From Planotetraspora sp. A-T 1434 (GTDB taxonomy: Bacteria; Actinomycetota; Actinomycetes; Streptosporangiales; Streptosporangiaceae): DNA of 64,000 nucleotides. The DNA lies in NCBI RefSeq assembly GCF_025420585.1, contig NZ_JAOEGB010000001.1, positions 186,001-250,000 on the forward strand, written 5' to 3'. The notes beneath the pieces are model-generated. The model was not told the origin of the DNA. It was given only the letters and a program-made list of their open reading frames with translations, and did no database searches. The stretch's first letter is position 1. Each line of letters begins with the position of its first letter. Shown here one piece after another: positions 34,832 through 43,153 of this stretch. Made by a program: the position numbers and the translations under genes.

Positions 34832-35902
34832 ATGAAGCCCTTTCCCGACTCGCGCCACACGAGCGAGAACGCCGATCGGAACGCCACGCGCGACTGGCCG
34901 CCGGTCTCGGTCATCATGCCGGTGCTCAACGAGGAGCGGCATCTGCGCGACGCCGTCAGCCAGGTCCTCGATCAGGACTACGAGGGCCCCATCGAGGTCG
35001 TCCTCAGTGTCGGACCGTCCCAGGACCGCACGCAGGAGGTCGCTGACGCGATCGCCGCCGAGGACCCCCGCGTCACCGTCGTCCCCAACCCGACCGGCCG
35101 CACTCCGAACGCGCTGAACGCGGCGCTGGCCGCGACGCGCAACCCCATCATCGCCAGGGTCGACGGGCACGCGATGCTCCCGGCGGACTATGTCCGTACG
35201 GCCGTCGAGACCCTGGAGCAGACCGGCGCCGACAACGTCGGCGGCATCATGGCGGCCGAGGGCGTCACACCGTTCGAGCAGGCCGTGGCGTGCGCGATGA
35301 CGTCGAAGATCGGGGTCGGCAACGCGCGGTTCCACACCGGCGGGGAGGCCGGCCCGGCCGACACCGTCTACCTGGGCGTCTTCCGCCGTGAGGCGCTGGA
35401 ACGGGTCGGCGGCTATGACGAGCACTTCCAGCGCGCCCAGGACTGGGAGATGAACCACCGCATCCGCGAGACCGGCGGCCTGGTGTGGTTCCAGCCGCGC
35501 ATGCGGGTGTCCTACCGTCCCCGGCCGAACGTCCGCGCCCTCGGGAAGCAGTACTTCCACTACGGCCGTTGGAGGCGGGTCGTCTCCCGCACCCATCAGG
35601 GCACGATCAACCTGCGCTACCTCGCCCCGCCGGCCGCCGTGCTGGCCATGTTCCTCGGCCTGGTGGTCTCGCCGTTCTTCTGGCCGGGGCTGCTCATCCC
35701 TGGCGGCTACGTCGTCGCGATCCTCGCGGGCTCGGTGCTGACCGGCCGTAGCCTGTCGCCCGCCGCGCTGGCACGGCTGCCGCTCGTCTACGCCACGATG
35801 CACGTCTCGTGGGGCACGGGCTTCCTGACCAGCCCGCCTGGGCTCAGCAAGCCCCGCCCCGAGGCTGAGAAGGCACGCCTACAGGACCTCTTCGAAGACT
35901 GA
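34832..35902 (+). CDS. Family 2 glycosyltransferase
   Basis: The 356-residue product has a GT-A fold: VSVIMPVLNEERHLRDAV, the strand PIIARVDGHAMLPADYV with a DxH in place of the usual DxD, and the acceptor-side motif RAQDWEMNHRIRETGG with an ED-like catalytic region. Two membrane helices follow (about 280-320), suggesting that it works at the inner membrane face on a lipid-linked acceptor. It resembles ExoA-type succinoglycan transferases. TACAGT at 34811-34816 may be its -10 box, which favours ATG 34832 over the in-frame GTG 34820. It is divergent from the LCP gene and overlaps the Uma2 gene tail to tail. Confidence 0.9.
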   Translation: MKPFPDSRHTSENADRNATRDWPPVSVIMPVLNEERHLRDAVSQVLDQDYEGPIEVVLSVGPSQDRTQEVADAIAAEDPRVTVVPNPTGRTPNALNAALAATRNPIIARVDGHAMLPADYVRTAVETLEQTGADNVGGIMAAEGVTPFEQAVACAMTSKIGVGNARFHTGGEAGPADTVYLGVFRREALERVGGYDEHFQRAQDWEMNHRIRETGGLVWFQPRMRVSYRPRPNVRALGKQYFHYGRWRRVVSRTHQGTINLRYLAPPAAVLAMFLGLVVSPFFWPGLLIPGGYVVAILAGSVLTGRSLSPAALARLPLVYATMHVSWGTGFLTSPPGLSKPRPEAEKARLQDLFED

Positions 35903-36490
35903 GGTGTCCAGGGTGAAGTCGACCGGGTCCGGAATGTGGATCTCCCGGCCGAAGGTGACGGACGCGGACGTGTGATAGCGGCCGTCCTTTGGTTCGCTGA
36001 ATACGGTCACCGCCGGCGGCGTGGCGATCGGGTCGATCAGGAGCATGACCGGGACGCCGCCCCCCGCGTAGATCCCCGGCTTCTTCCCGCGGTCGTCCTC
36101 CGCGCTTCCCCTGGACACCACTTCGGCGACCAGCTTCAGGCCGGAGGAGAGCAGCTCGCGCTCGCCCCACCTGGGGCAGTCCTTGGGCGCCAGGACGAAG
36201 TCGGGCCCGACCGGGTCCCGGGGGCCGTCGACGCAGACGTCGACATTGCCCGCCCAGGCGTCCCACCCGCGCTCGTCCATGAGCGGGATGAATGACCGGA
36301 ACAGGCGCATTGCCAACAAGCCGTGTTCGGGGGTGCCCACGGGGCTCACTATCAGTCTCCCATCGATGATCTCGGTCCGGAGCCCCGGCAGGGGCGGCAG
36401 CGAGTCGAACAGCTCACGGGGAGTGCTGGGTAGCGGCCTGTCGGGAACCGGTTGGAGCGTCGCATGGGGCTTGCGTGATGTGGCGACCAT
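35879..36490 (-). CDS. Uma2-family putative restriction-like endonuclease
   Basis: The 203-residue protein matches the Uma2 (DUF820) family: ELFDSLPPLPGLRTEIIDGRLIVSP near the start, PDFVLAPKDCPRW with the first acidic residue, LKLVAEVVSRGSAEDDRGKK giving a PD-(D/E)XK-like E-x-V...K site, and a C-terminal strand pair. The family is strongly expanded in cyanobacteria and actinobacteria and has no settled role. The 3' end overlaps the convergent glycosyltransferase gene by 24 bases. It stands among surface-polymer genes without evident functional connection and may be an insertion. Confidence 0.85.
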   Translation of the reverse strand: MVATSRKPHATLQPVPDRPLPSTPRELFDSLPPLPGLRTEIIDGRLIVSPVGTPEHGLLAMRLFRSFIPLMDERGWDAWAGNVDVCVDGPRDPVGPDFVLAPKDCPRWGERELLSSGLKLVAEVVSRGSAEDDRGKKPGIYAGGGVPVMLLIDPIATPPAVTVFSEPKDGRYHTSASVTFGREIHIPDPVDFTLDTSVFEEVL

Positions 36491-36547
36491 CGCCTGGCGC
36501 GTCCCTTCGTGTCCGTATCGATACTCTGGGTATGCGCGGCCAGTATT

Positions 36548-38416
36548 TCACTCGCATGTGGAAAGGGCGATGGTTTCGGCGCCCGCCACCTCGATGCGGC
36601 TGTTCAGTGACGCGGCGCAGGCGCGTTTCACGGCGTCGTGGAAGCGGGTCAGCGCGTCCGGGTGGTCGGGACCCAGGAGGTGGGCGCGCAGCTCCCGCCG
36701 GGCGCCGGCCATCGGGTCCTCACCCGCCGTCTGGACGTGGCCCAGGATGCCGGGAAGCTCGCGCAGGTCGTCGCTGAGGAGGTACGCCGCGCCGGCGGTC
36801 GGGTAGCGGTCGCGGAACTCGGACTCCGGCCGTCCCGCGACGTTCGTCACGGCGTAAGGCTTGCCGCTGGCCACGAAGTCCGTCACGACGCTGGAGATGT
36901 CGCCGATGAGCAGATCCGCCTGGTTGAAGCAGTCGTAGAGGCTCGGGCCCGCGCCAGTCACGGCCAGGTGCCGTACAGCGGGCACCCCCGAGCCTGCCGT
37001 ACGGGCCTCGTCGTGGGGCGAATCCAGGAGCGCCAGGATCCGCCGGTGGGCGGCGCGTGCCGTCGCGGAACGGTGGCCGGTCAGCGGGTGGGGCTTGTAG
37101 ATCAGCCTGACGGGCTGTTCGAGCAGGGCGCGGACCAGGGCGGGCCCCATCGTGACGATCGAGGTGTGGAAGAGGTCGTCCGTCCACCCCTCCCACGTCG
37201 GCGCGTAGAGGACGGTCCGGTACGGCACGGCGCCCTGGGTGTAGGGACTGCTCCGCATCACTTCGGAGAGCTGGGGGCGGCCGACCTCCACGATCGCCTC
37301 GTCCCGGACCCCCACCTGGGCGCGCCGGTAACGCTCACGCCCGGCCGGGCCCGCCACCCAGACCTCGTCGTACACCTTCGTGAACGGGTTGAACGACGCC
37401 TCCTTGTCGCTGTCGCCGTGGCCGACGAACACGCTCGTGACGCCGGGCACCCGCAGCATGTGGATGTTGTTGCCGACGTTCGACGCGTAGAGGGCGACCC
37501 GGGCCGAGTCGAGGCCGCGGAAGTTCATCAGGTCGACGGCCGACGGAATGCAGAGCACCGGCAGCGTCGTGCGCCCGAGGACCTTGGCCAGCTCCCGCTC
37601 GCGCAGCACGACCAGCGCCCGGCACCCGAGCCGCTCCAGCGGGTCGAGCCACATCGTGGCCTGGTAGGCCGACTTCGGCGGGCCGGAGAAGTAGAGCAGC
37701 ACATCCGGCCCGTAGGCGCGGACCTGCTCGTCCACGGCCCTGATGATCCGCCCTTTGTTCCGCAGGTGGGCGGCCCGCCGTACGTGCACGAGAAGGGCCA
37801 CGACGGCGGCCAGCTCCACCGCGACGGCCGCGACGGCCCCGGCCACCCCGATCGCCCCGGCCACACCGATCGCTCCGGCAGGGCCGCCCGCGGCCTCGGG
37901 GCGGCCGGCCGTCAGCGCGCCGAAAGCGGTGAGGCCCACGGGCAGGGCGTCGAGGTAGAGCAGCCGCGCGCCGCGCCAGTTGACGAGCCTCTCCGGCGGC
38001 GCGGGCGGGATCCGCAGCGCCGACAGGTCGAGGTTCCTGGTGGTGACCGGCATGAGGTTGTGGCAGCGGTTCAGCAGGTCCGCCAGCGCGGTCTGCACGG
38101 CACGCACGCCGTGGAAGGCGAAGACCCCTCCGGCGAGCAGGACCAGCCACCGCGACTCCGCGCCGGCCGTCCGCGCGAGCAGCAGGATGGCGGCCGTCTC
38201 ACGCGTCATGAAGCGGAGCGTCACCCCGAGGTGGGCCCTCCCGAGCCGCTCCGCCGTCTTTCTCGGCAACGCGACCTCCGCCGCGTACGACAGGGGCACC
38301 ACCGCCGCGAAAAGCCACGGAAGCGGCCACAGCGCGGCCGTGACCAGCGCTGGATACGACCCGAGCAACACCCCTGCGAGCAGGGCGTGCTTCGCCCTGA
38401 ACCTTCCCCCACGCAC
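36548..38416 (-). CDS. CDP-glycerol glycerophosphotransferase-like (TagB/TagF type) protein
   Basis: The 622-residue protein has an N-terminal half with several membrane helices (residues about 10-240), including an odd Ala/Gly/Val repeat (GAIGVAGAIGVAGAV). The C-terminal half is a GT-B-fold glycerophosphotransferase: FVGHGDSDKEASFNPF, VLYAPTWEGW, LIYKPHPLTGHR and the Asp/Ser-rich LLIGDISSVVTDFVASGKPY, the hallmark motifs of teichoic-acid polymerases. It should transfer a polyol phosphate from a CDP donor to a growing chain. The adjacent TarI-TarJ-like fusion, on the same strand 60 bases upstream, could supply that donor. Membrane helices are unusual for classical TagB but known in actinobacterial relatives. 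Confidence 0.85.
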   Translation of the reverse strand: MRGGRFRAKHALLAGVLLGSYPALVTAALWPLPWLFAAVVPLSYAAEVALPRKTAERLGRAHLGVTLRFMTRETAAILLLARTAGAESRWLVLLAGGVFAFHGVRAVQTALADLLNRCHNLMPVTTRNLDLSALRIPPAPPERLVNWRGARLLYLDALPVGLTAFGALTAGRPEAAGGPAGAIGVAGAIGVAGAVAAVAVELAAVVALLVHVRRAAHLRNKGRIIRAVDEQVRAYGPDVLLYFSGPPKSAYQATMWLDPLERLGCRALVVLRERELAKVLGRTTLPVLCIPSAVDLMNFRGLDSARVALYASNVGNNIHMLRVPGVTSVFVGHGDSDKEASFNPFTKVYDEVWVAGPAGRERYRRAQVGVRDEAIVEVGRPQLSEVMRSSPYTQGAVPYRTVLYAPTWEGWTDDLFHTSIVTMGPALVRALLEQPVRLIYKPHPLTGHRSATARAAHRRILALLDSPHDEARTAGSGVPAVRHLAVTGAGPSLYDCFNQADLLIGDISSVVTDFVASGKPYAVTNVAGRPESEFRDRYPTAGAAYLLSDDLRELPGILGHVQTAGEDPMAGARRELRAHLLGPDHPDALTRFHDAVKRACAASLNSRIEVAGAETIALSTCE

Positions 38417-38475
38417 CGCTGGCTATCCCCCGACGACCCCGACGACCCCCGACGACCCTTCGGGTCATCACCGTC

Positions 38476-39882
38476 TCACCGTGTGAGCCGTACGTCCACG
38501 ACCTGGCCGGTGAGGCGGGAGAGCAGCACGTCGAGGCTGGTGCGGGCGACCGCGCTCGGCGACAGCAGCGTCGCGGCCGGCTCGTCGCCGAAGGCCCGCA
38601 GGCGCATGGGCGTGGCGGTCCGCTCGGGGTTCACGCAGTTGACCTGGATGCCGTGGCAGGCCCACTCGTCGGCCAGGGCCTGCGTGAGGTTGACGACGGC
38701 GGCCTTCGTGGAGGAGTAGAGGCTGTAGTCGGCCCGTCCCCGGGTGTAGGACGAGGAGGTGTAGAGCAGCAGGTGGCCCCGGGTCTCCGCGAGGTATTTG
38801 ACCGACGCCCTGGCGATGTTGACCGGGCCCAGGTAGTTGACCGCGACGATCTCATCGACGGACGCCTGCCCCGCGTCGGCCAGCTTCCCCATGTGCAGCA
38901 CGGCGGCCGTGTTGACCACGTAGTCGATGCGCCCCGTCTCCGCGTACACCCCCGCGAGGGCGTCCTCCACGGCGGCGGCGTCCTCGACCCGGACGCCGTT
39001 CAAGCTGCGGGAGAAGGAGCGCACGGCCGCGCCGTACCCCCTGGTGAGGTTCACGATGTCGGCCCCGATGCCGTAGCCGCCTCCGAAGACCACCACGGTG
39101 CGGCCTTCGAAGCCCCGGCGGTACTCGTCGTCGGTGAGCGCCGGAGCCGTGCTCTCGGCGAGCTGGAAGAGCTTGTCCGCGATGAACACGTCGACCGGGT
39201 GGGTGACCTTCATGTTGTGCTCGCTGCCCGGCACCAGGTAGATGGGCACGTCGGGCAGGTAGCGGAGCACGACGCCGCAGTCGTCGGTCGCGGGCAGCTT
39301 CTCGAAGTCCGGGTCCGCGAAGGCCCGCTCGTAGGCCGCGCGGATGACCGACAGGCGGAAGCACTGCGGGGTCTGGCCGCGCCGGAGGCGCGACCGGTCC
39401 GGGATGTCGCGGATGATCTCGCCGCGGGGGCCCGGCACGGCGACCACGATCGTGTCGGACGAGGGGATCGCCACGTCCACGGCCTCGTAGCGCTGGAGCG
39501 CGGCGACGCACTCGCTGATGATGCGCGGCTCGACCAGCGGCCGTACGGCGTCGTGCAGCAGCACGTCGCACTCCTCGTCACCGAGCGCGCGCAGAGCCCG
39601 CCAGGTCGACTCGGTACGGCTCGCGCCCCCTTCGAGGATCTGCGTCACCTTGGTGTAGCGGTTTCTCGTGACGAGCTCGGCGGCCTCGTCGACGAAGCCG
39701 GCCGCCATCAGCACCACGACCTCGTCGATTTCCGGGTGGCCGTCGAACACGTCGAGCGTGTGCTCCAGGATGGTCTTTCCGGCGATCTTAAGCAGTTGCT
39801 TGGGGGTGTTCAGGCCGACCCGCTGCCCGATCCCCCCGGCCAGCACCACTCCGACCGTCCGAAGACGCGATTCCGCGATCAT
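38476..39882 (-). CDS. Bifunctional cytidylyltransferase / short-chain dehydrogenase (TarI-TarJ-like fusion)
   Basis: GGAGGAG lies just before ATG 39882. The first 230 residues of the 468-residue product form an IspD/TarI-type cytidylyltransferase (VGVVLAGGIGQRVGLNTPKQ, LLHDAVRPLV, RRGQTPQCFR). The remainder is a short-chain dehydrogenase with GGGYGIGADIV and the catalytic YSLYSSTKAA. The same pairing in Haemophilus Bcs1 makes CDP-ribitol from ribulose 5-phosphate: reduction by the dehydrogenase, activation by the transferase. CDP-ribitol or a similar CDP-polyol would feed the glycerophosphotransferase-like protein encoded directly downstream. The substrate could be a different polyol phosphate. 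Confidence 0.85.
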   Translation of the reverse strand: MIAESRLRTVGVVLAGGIGQRVGLNTPKQLLKIAGKTILEHTLDVFDGHPEIDEVVVLMAAGFVDEAAELVTRNRYTKVTQILEGGASRTESTWRALRALGDEECDVLLHDAVRPLVEPRIISECVAALQRYEAVDVAIPSSDTIVVAVPGPRGEIIRDIPDRSRLRRGQTPQCFRLSVIRAAYERAFADPDFEKLPATDDCGVVLRYLPDVPIYLVPGSEHNMKVTHPVDVFIADKLFQLAESTAPALTDDEYRRGFEGRTVVVFGGGYGIGADIVNLTRGYGAAVRSFSRSLNGVRVEDAAAVEDALAGVYAETGRIDYVVNTAAVLHMGKLADAGQASVDEIVAVNYLGPVNIARASVKYLAETRGHLLLYTSSSYTRGRADYSLYSSTKAAVVNLTQALADEWACHGIQVNCVNPERTATPMRLRAFGDEPAATLLSPSAVARTSLDVLLSRLTGQVVDVRLTR

Positions 39883-40010
39883 GATCTCCTCCCCGCACCA
39901 GACCATACCCGTGTGGGAAGACGGTGAAGGTGATTGCCAGCTAGTGATCACTCGGTTACGTTGCGATGTGACACCGACCTTGGGAGCTGGCACTGAGCAA
40001 GCGGGGCGTT

Positions 40011-41588
40011 ATGGGCGATCTCCCGCCGAGTCCTGAGATCGCGGGCACGGTGGCGCTGGTCTACGCGACCTCGCCGGCCGCCGGGCTGCTCTGTGACACC
40101 GGGCTGCGCGGTGACGCCGGGCTGCGCGGTGAAGGCGGGAGCCTCCTGCAGCGGCTCACCCGCCAGCTCATCCTCCTGCCGGTCCGCGACCTGCACGTGG
40201 TGGCGCGCGGCGACGACGGCTTCCCGTCCGTGGACGGCATGCGGCACACGGTCATGGCCAGCGACGGGCTGGCCGAGGATCTGCGGATCGTGGCCAAGGT
40301 CGCCAGGTCCTCCACGTGCCCGGTGGTGGTGCTCTCCGGCGACGTCGTGGCTCACACCGAGGCCCTGGCGGCCCTGCTGGAGCACCCGTCCCGGCACACG
40401 GGCGCCATCGTGGCGAACGGCGAGGCCGGGCCGCTCCGCCCGCCCGTCAGGACCGAATGGGGCCGCGTGGTCTCGGCCGGCAACTCCTTCCACGAGGTCG
40501 AGTGGGCCAACGGCACCTTCCGCGGCGTCCTCCAGGTGGGGGAGGCGCACCTCGCGAGCCTCGCCGACGTCGCCGACGAGCTGGCGGACCTCGCGCAGAG
40601 CCGCCACCTCGGCCGCGCCGCCGACACGGAGGTCGCCGACCTGCTGCTGGCCGGCCTCGTGCGCGCCGGAGTGCCCGTGATGGCCACCGCCATCGGCAGG
40701 CTGCACTGCGAGCGGGTCGCGGGCCGGCTCGCGGCGGAGGCCGCCGTCGAGCGGCTCGCCGAGGTGGACGAGCCGGAGGCGCGGCTCGACGCCGCCATCA
40801 AGACCGGTGACGGCTTCTTCACGACCTATGGCGTCAGCTCGTGGTCGCGCCATGTCGTACGGCTCGCCGCCCGGCTCCGCCTCACCCCGAACGCCGTCAC
40901 CGGGATCTCCAGCGGACTCGCGGTCATCGCGGCGATCTGGTTCTCCGACGGCAACCGGATGGCGCAGGTGGTCGGGGCCGTGGCGCTCTATCTGTCGTTC
41001 GTGCTCGACTGCGTGGACGGCCAGCTCGCCCGCTACACGCGTGCCTTCTCCTCGCTGGGGGGCTGGCTCGACGCGATCGCGGACCGCGCGAAGGAGTACG
41101 TCGTCTACGTCGGGCTCGCCCTCGGCTACGCCGCCGGGCCCGGGGGGCCGCGCGACATCTGGGCGCTCGCGGTCGGCGCGATGATCCTGCAGACGATCAG
41201 GCACATGATCGGCTTCTCGTACGCCGGGGCGGTCGCGGACGCCGTGCGGTCCGGCGCGGTGCGCACCGGCCCGCCGCGCTCGCTCGCAGTCCCCTGGGAC
41301 ACCCCGCCGGACCCGCGTACGATGCCAGGTCCACAGCGGTCCAATTCGCAGGGGTCGCAGGGGTCACAGGGCGCCGGGTCCGTGCTGGCCCTGTCGAGAC
41401 GGTTCGACCACGGCGTGGCCTACTGGATGAAGAAGATCATCGTGCTGCCCATCGGGGAGCGGATGGCGCTGATCGCCGTCACCGCCGCCGTGGCCGACGC
41501 CAGGGTGACGTTCCTCGCCCTGCTCGGCTGGGGCGGCGGCGCGTTCCTCTACACGCTCGCAGGCCGGATCGCGAGGTCACTCGCATGA
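40011..41588 (+). CDS. CDP-alcohol phosphatidyltransferase with degenerate nucleotidyltransferase N-terminus
   Basis: The 525-residue product has two parts. Residues 1-260 look like a sugar-nucleotidyltransferase that lost its GxGxR signature (TVALVYATSPAAG) but keeps VVVLSGDVVAH. Residues 270-525 are a CDP-alcohol phosphatidyltransferase with TPNAVTGIS and a complete metal site DCVDGQLAR, then GGWLDAIAD, within six helices. The layout recalls archaeal IPCT/DIPPS enzymes of di-myo-inositol phosphate synthesis. A low-complexity stretch (SNSQGSQGSQG) interrupts the C-terminal half. It is the first gene of a plus-strand series including a nucleotidyltransferase, a G1P dehydrogenase and a second phosphatidyltransferase. 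The product lipid or head group is unknown. Confidence 0.8.
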   Translation: MGDLPPSPEIAGTVALVYATSPAAGLLCDTGLRGDAGLRGEGGSLLQRLTRQLILLPVRDLHVVARGDDGFPSVDGMRHTVMASDGLAEDLRIVAKVARSSTCPVVVLSGDVVAHTEALAALLEHPSRHTGAIVANGEAGPLRPPVRTEWGRVVSAGNSFHEVEWANGTFRGVLQVGEAHLASLADVADELADLAQSRHLGRAADTEVADLLLAGLVRAGVPVMATAIGRLHCERVAGRLAAEAAVERLAEVDEPEARLDAAIKTGDGFFTTYGVSSWSRHVVRLAARLRLTPNAVTGISSGLAVIAAIWFSDGNRMAQVVGAVALYLSFVLDCVDGQLARYTRAFSSLGGWLDAIADRAKEYVVYVGLALGYAAGPGGPRDIWALAVGAMILQTIRHMIGFSYAGAVADAVRSGAVRTGPPRSLAVPWDTPPDPRTMPGPQRSNSQGSQGSQGAGSVLALSRRFDHGVAYWMKKIIVLPIGERMALIAVTAAVADARVTFLALLGWGGGAFLYTLAGRIARSLA

Positions 41589-41643
41589 CGTGCGGCGCAC
41601 ATGACGGACGCTCTCGCGTCCGCGACGCTCGGGTGACGGCGGG

Positions 41644-42273
41644 GTGAGCATGATCTCGGTACAGATGACGCCGGTGCCGCGCGGCACCGTGATGGCCTAC
41701 CGCGACGACGGGGTGCTGTCGAGGGCCATGGGCACGCTGGTCGCCGGGCAGTTGCCGCCGCTCCCGCCCGCGTTGGCGGGGGCCTTCGTGACCGGGGTCC
41801 TGCTCCTCGTGGGGGTGGCGGGGGCGGACGACCTCGCGGTGTTCGCGCCGGCCGTGGCCCTGCTGCTGGCCGGGTCGGGCAGCTCCCACCGGCACGACGG
41901 GCGGCTCGACTGGCTGGTCCCGCCGATCCTGCGGCTCACCGAGTACGGCTTCGTCGCCTCGGTCGGCTTCGCCCGCGACGTGCCGCCGGTGCTCATCTTC
42001 GCGGTCCTCGGGGCGATGGCCTTCCACCACTACGACACCGTCTACCGGGTGCGGCAGCACGTCTACCCGCCGCCGTGGCTCGCGACCCGGGGGCTCGGCT
42101 GGGACGGCAGGATGATCGTCGTGGCCGTCGGCGGTCTGCTCGACGCGGTGCCCGTCATGTTCGGGCTGCTCGCCGCCTACCTCTGGGTCCTGTTCGGCTG
42201 GGAGAGCCTCACCTGCTGGCTGGCCGCGCCGCGAGCGGTGGACGAGGCGGCCGACGCGGGACCGGGGGATTAA
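41644..42273 (+). CDS. DUF5941-type membrane protein
   Basis: The 209-residue product (GTG 41644) begins with a short polar segment containing MAYRDDGVLSRAMG, followed by about five membrane helices. The central signature HHYDTVYRVRQHVYPPP lies on a loop. It corresponds to DUF5941, which in other actinomycetes occurs fused to or beside CDP-alcohol phosphatidyltransferases (family knowledge, recalled). The conserved histidines and aspartate of the HHYDTVYR block would suit a metal- or phosphate-binding role. It lies 55 bases after the phosphatidyltransferase-like gene and probably works with it. Function unproven. Confidence 0.72.
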   Translation: MSMISVQMTPVPRGTVMAYRDDGVLSRAMGTLVAGQLPPLPPALAGAFVTGVLLLVGVAGADDLAVFAPAVALLLAGSGSSHRHDGRLDWLVPPILRLTEYGFVASVGFARDVPPVLIFAVLGAMAFHHYDTVYRVRQHVYPPPWLATRGLGWDGRMIVVAVGGLLDAVPVMFGLLAAYLWVLFGWESLTCWLAAPRAVDEAADAGPGD

Positions 42274-42320
42274 CGGGAAGCCAACTCCGGATTACCCACA
42301 CTGGAGCAAAACCCAACTAA

Positions 42321-42357
42321 CCTTTGAGGTTACTGCCTGACGCTCGACCTCAAGGAG
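42321..42357 (+). promoter_or_regulatory. Leader hairpin covering the ribosome-binding site of the nucleotidyltransferase gene
   Basis: CCTTTGAGGT at 42321-42330 can pair with ACCTCAAGG at 42347-42355 with one bulged base. The right arm contains most of the AAGGAG at 42352-42357 that serves the TTG start at 42367. Folding would hide the ribosome-binding site, so translation may be controlled by a protein, RNA or temperature (inference). Confidence 0.45.
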
Positions 42358-42366
42358 TGCAGAGAA

Positions 42367-43098
42367 TTGCTCGGAATGGTGCTGGCCGCCGGGGCCGGAC
42401 GTCGCCTGCGGCCGTACACCGACACGCTCCCCAAGGCGCTGGTGCCGGTCGACGGTGAGACGACGATCCTCGACATCGCCCTGCGTAACTTCGCGGCGGT
42501 TGACCTCCGCGACGTCGTGGTCATCGTCGGATACCAGGCGCAGGCCGTGCGTGAACGGCAGGCCGACCTCGAGCGCCGCCACGGGGTGAAGCTGACCCTC
42601 GTGGACAACGACAAGGCCGAGGAGTGGAACAACGCGTACTCCCTGTGGTGCGCCCGCGACTACTTCGAGCAGGGCGCGCTGCTGGTGAACGGTGACACCG
42701 TCCACCCGGTGTCGGTCGAGCGGACGCTGCTGTCCTCCGAGGACGGCGCGGACATCCTTCTCGCCGTGGACGACGTTAAGTCCCTCGCGGACGAGGAGAT
42801 GAAGGTCACCCTTGAGGACGGCCACCTCAAGAGGATCACCAAGCTGATGGACCCCTCCGAGGCGTACGGCGAGTACATCGGGGCGACGCTCATCCGTCCC
42901 GGCGCGGCCGAGCGGCTGGCCGACGCCCTCCGGGCGACGTTCGAGCGCGACCCGCAGCTCTACTACGAGGACGGCTACCAGGAGATGGTTGTCCGCGGGG
43001 AGAAGATCGCGGTGGCTCCGATCGGCAAGGTCGACTGGGTCGAGGTGGACAACCACGACGACCTGTCCAAGGCCCGTGAGATCGCATGCCGCTACTAG
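42367..43098 (+). CDS. LicC-like nucleotidyltransferase (probable CTP:alcohol-phosphate cytidylyltransferase)
   Basis: The 243-residue enzyme starts with TTG behind AAGGAG. It shows the nucleotidyltransferase signature MVLAAGAGRRLRPYT...PKALVPV, the NNAYSLW motif typical of LicC-like and inositol-1-phosphate cytidylyltransferases, LLVNGDTVHP as the metal-binding strand, and a final DWVEVDNHDDL. It should couple CTP (less likely another NTP) to a small alcohol phosphate. The next gene encodes a glycerol-1-phosphate dehydrogenase and the one after that a CDP-alcohol phosphatidyltransferase, so CDP-glycerol of archaeal-type stereochemistry is a reasonable guess for the product. Confidence 0.82.
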   Translation: MLGMVLAAGAGRRLRPYTDTLPKALVPVDGETTILDIALRNFAAVDLRDVVVIVGYQAQAVRERQADLERRHGVKLTLVDNDKAEEWNNAYSLWCARDYFEQGALLVNGDTVHPVSVERTLLSSEDGADILLAVDDVKSLADEEMKVTLEDGHLKRITKLMDPSEAYGEYIGATLIRPGAAERLADALRATFERDPQLYYEDGYQEMVVRGEKIAVAPIGKVDWVEVDNHDDLSKAREIACRY

Positions 43099-43153
43099 CG
43101 GTCGCTACGGCCCTGGCCGCCCCCCACGCAGTCTCGCCGCCTGAGGAGTTCTG

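Noticed and set aside
33131-35803. 890-codon minus-strand frame across the LCP and GT2 genes
   Set aside because: It is a shadow frame; the real genes lie in other frames with recognisable domains.
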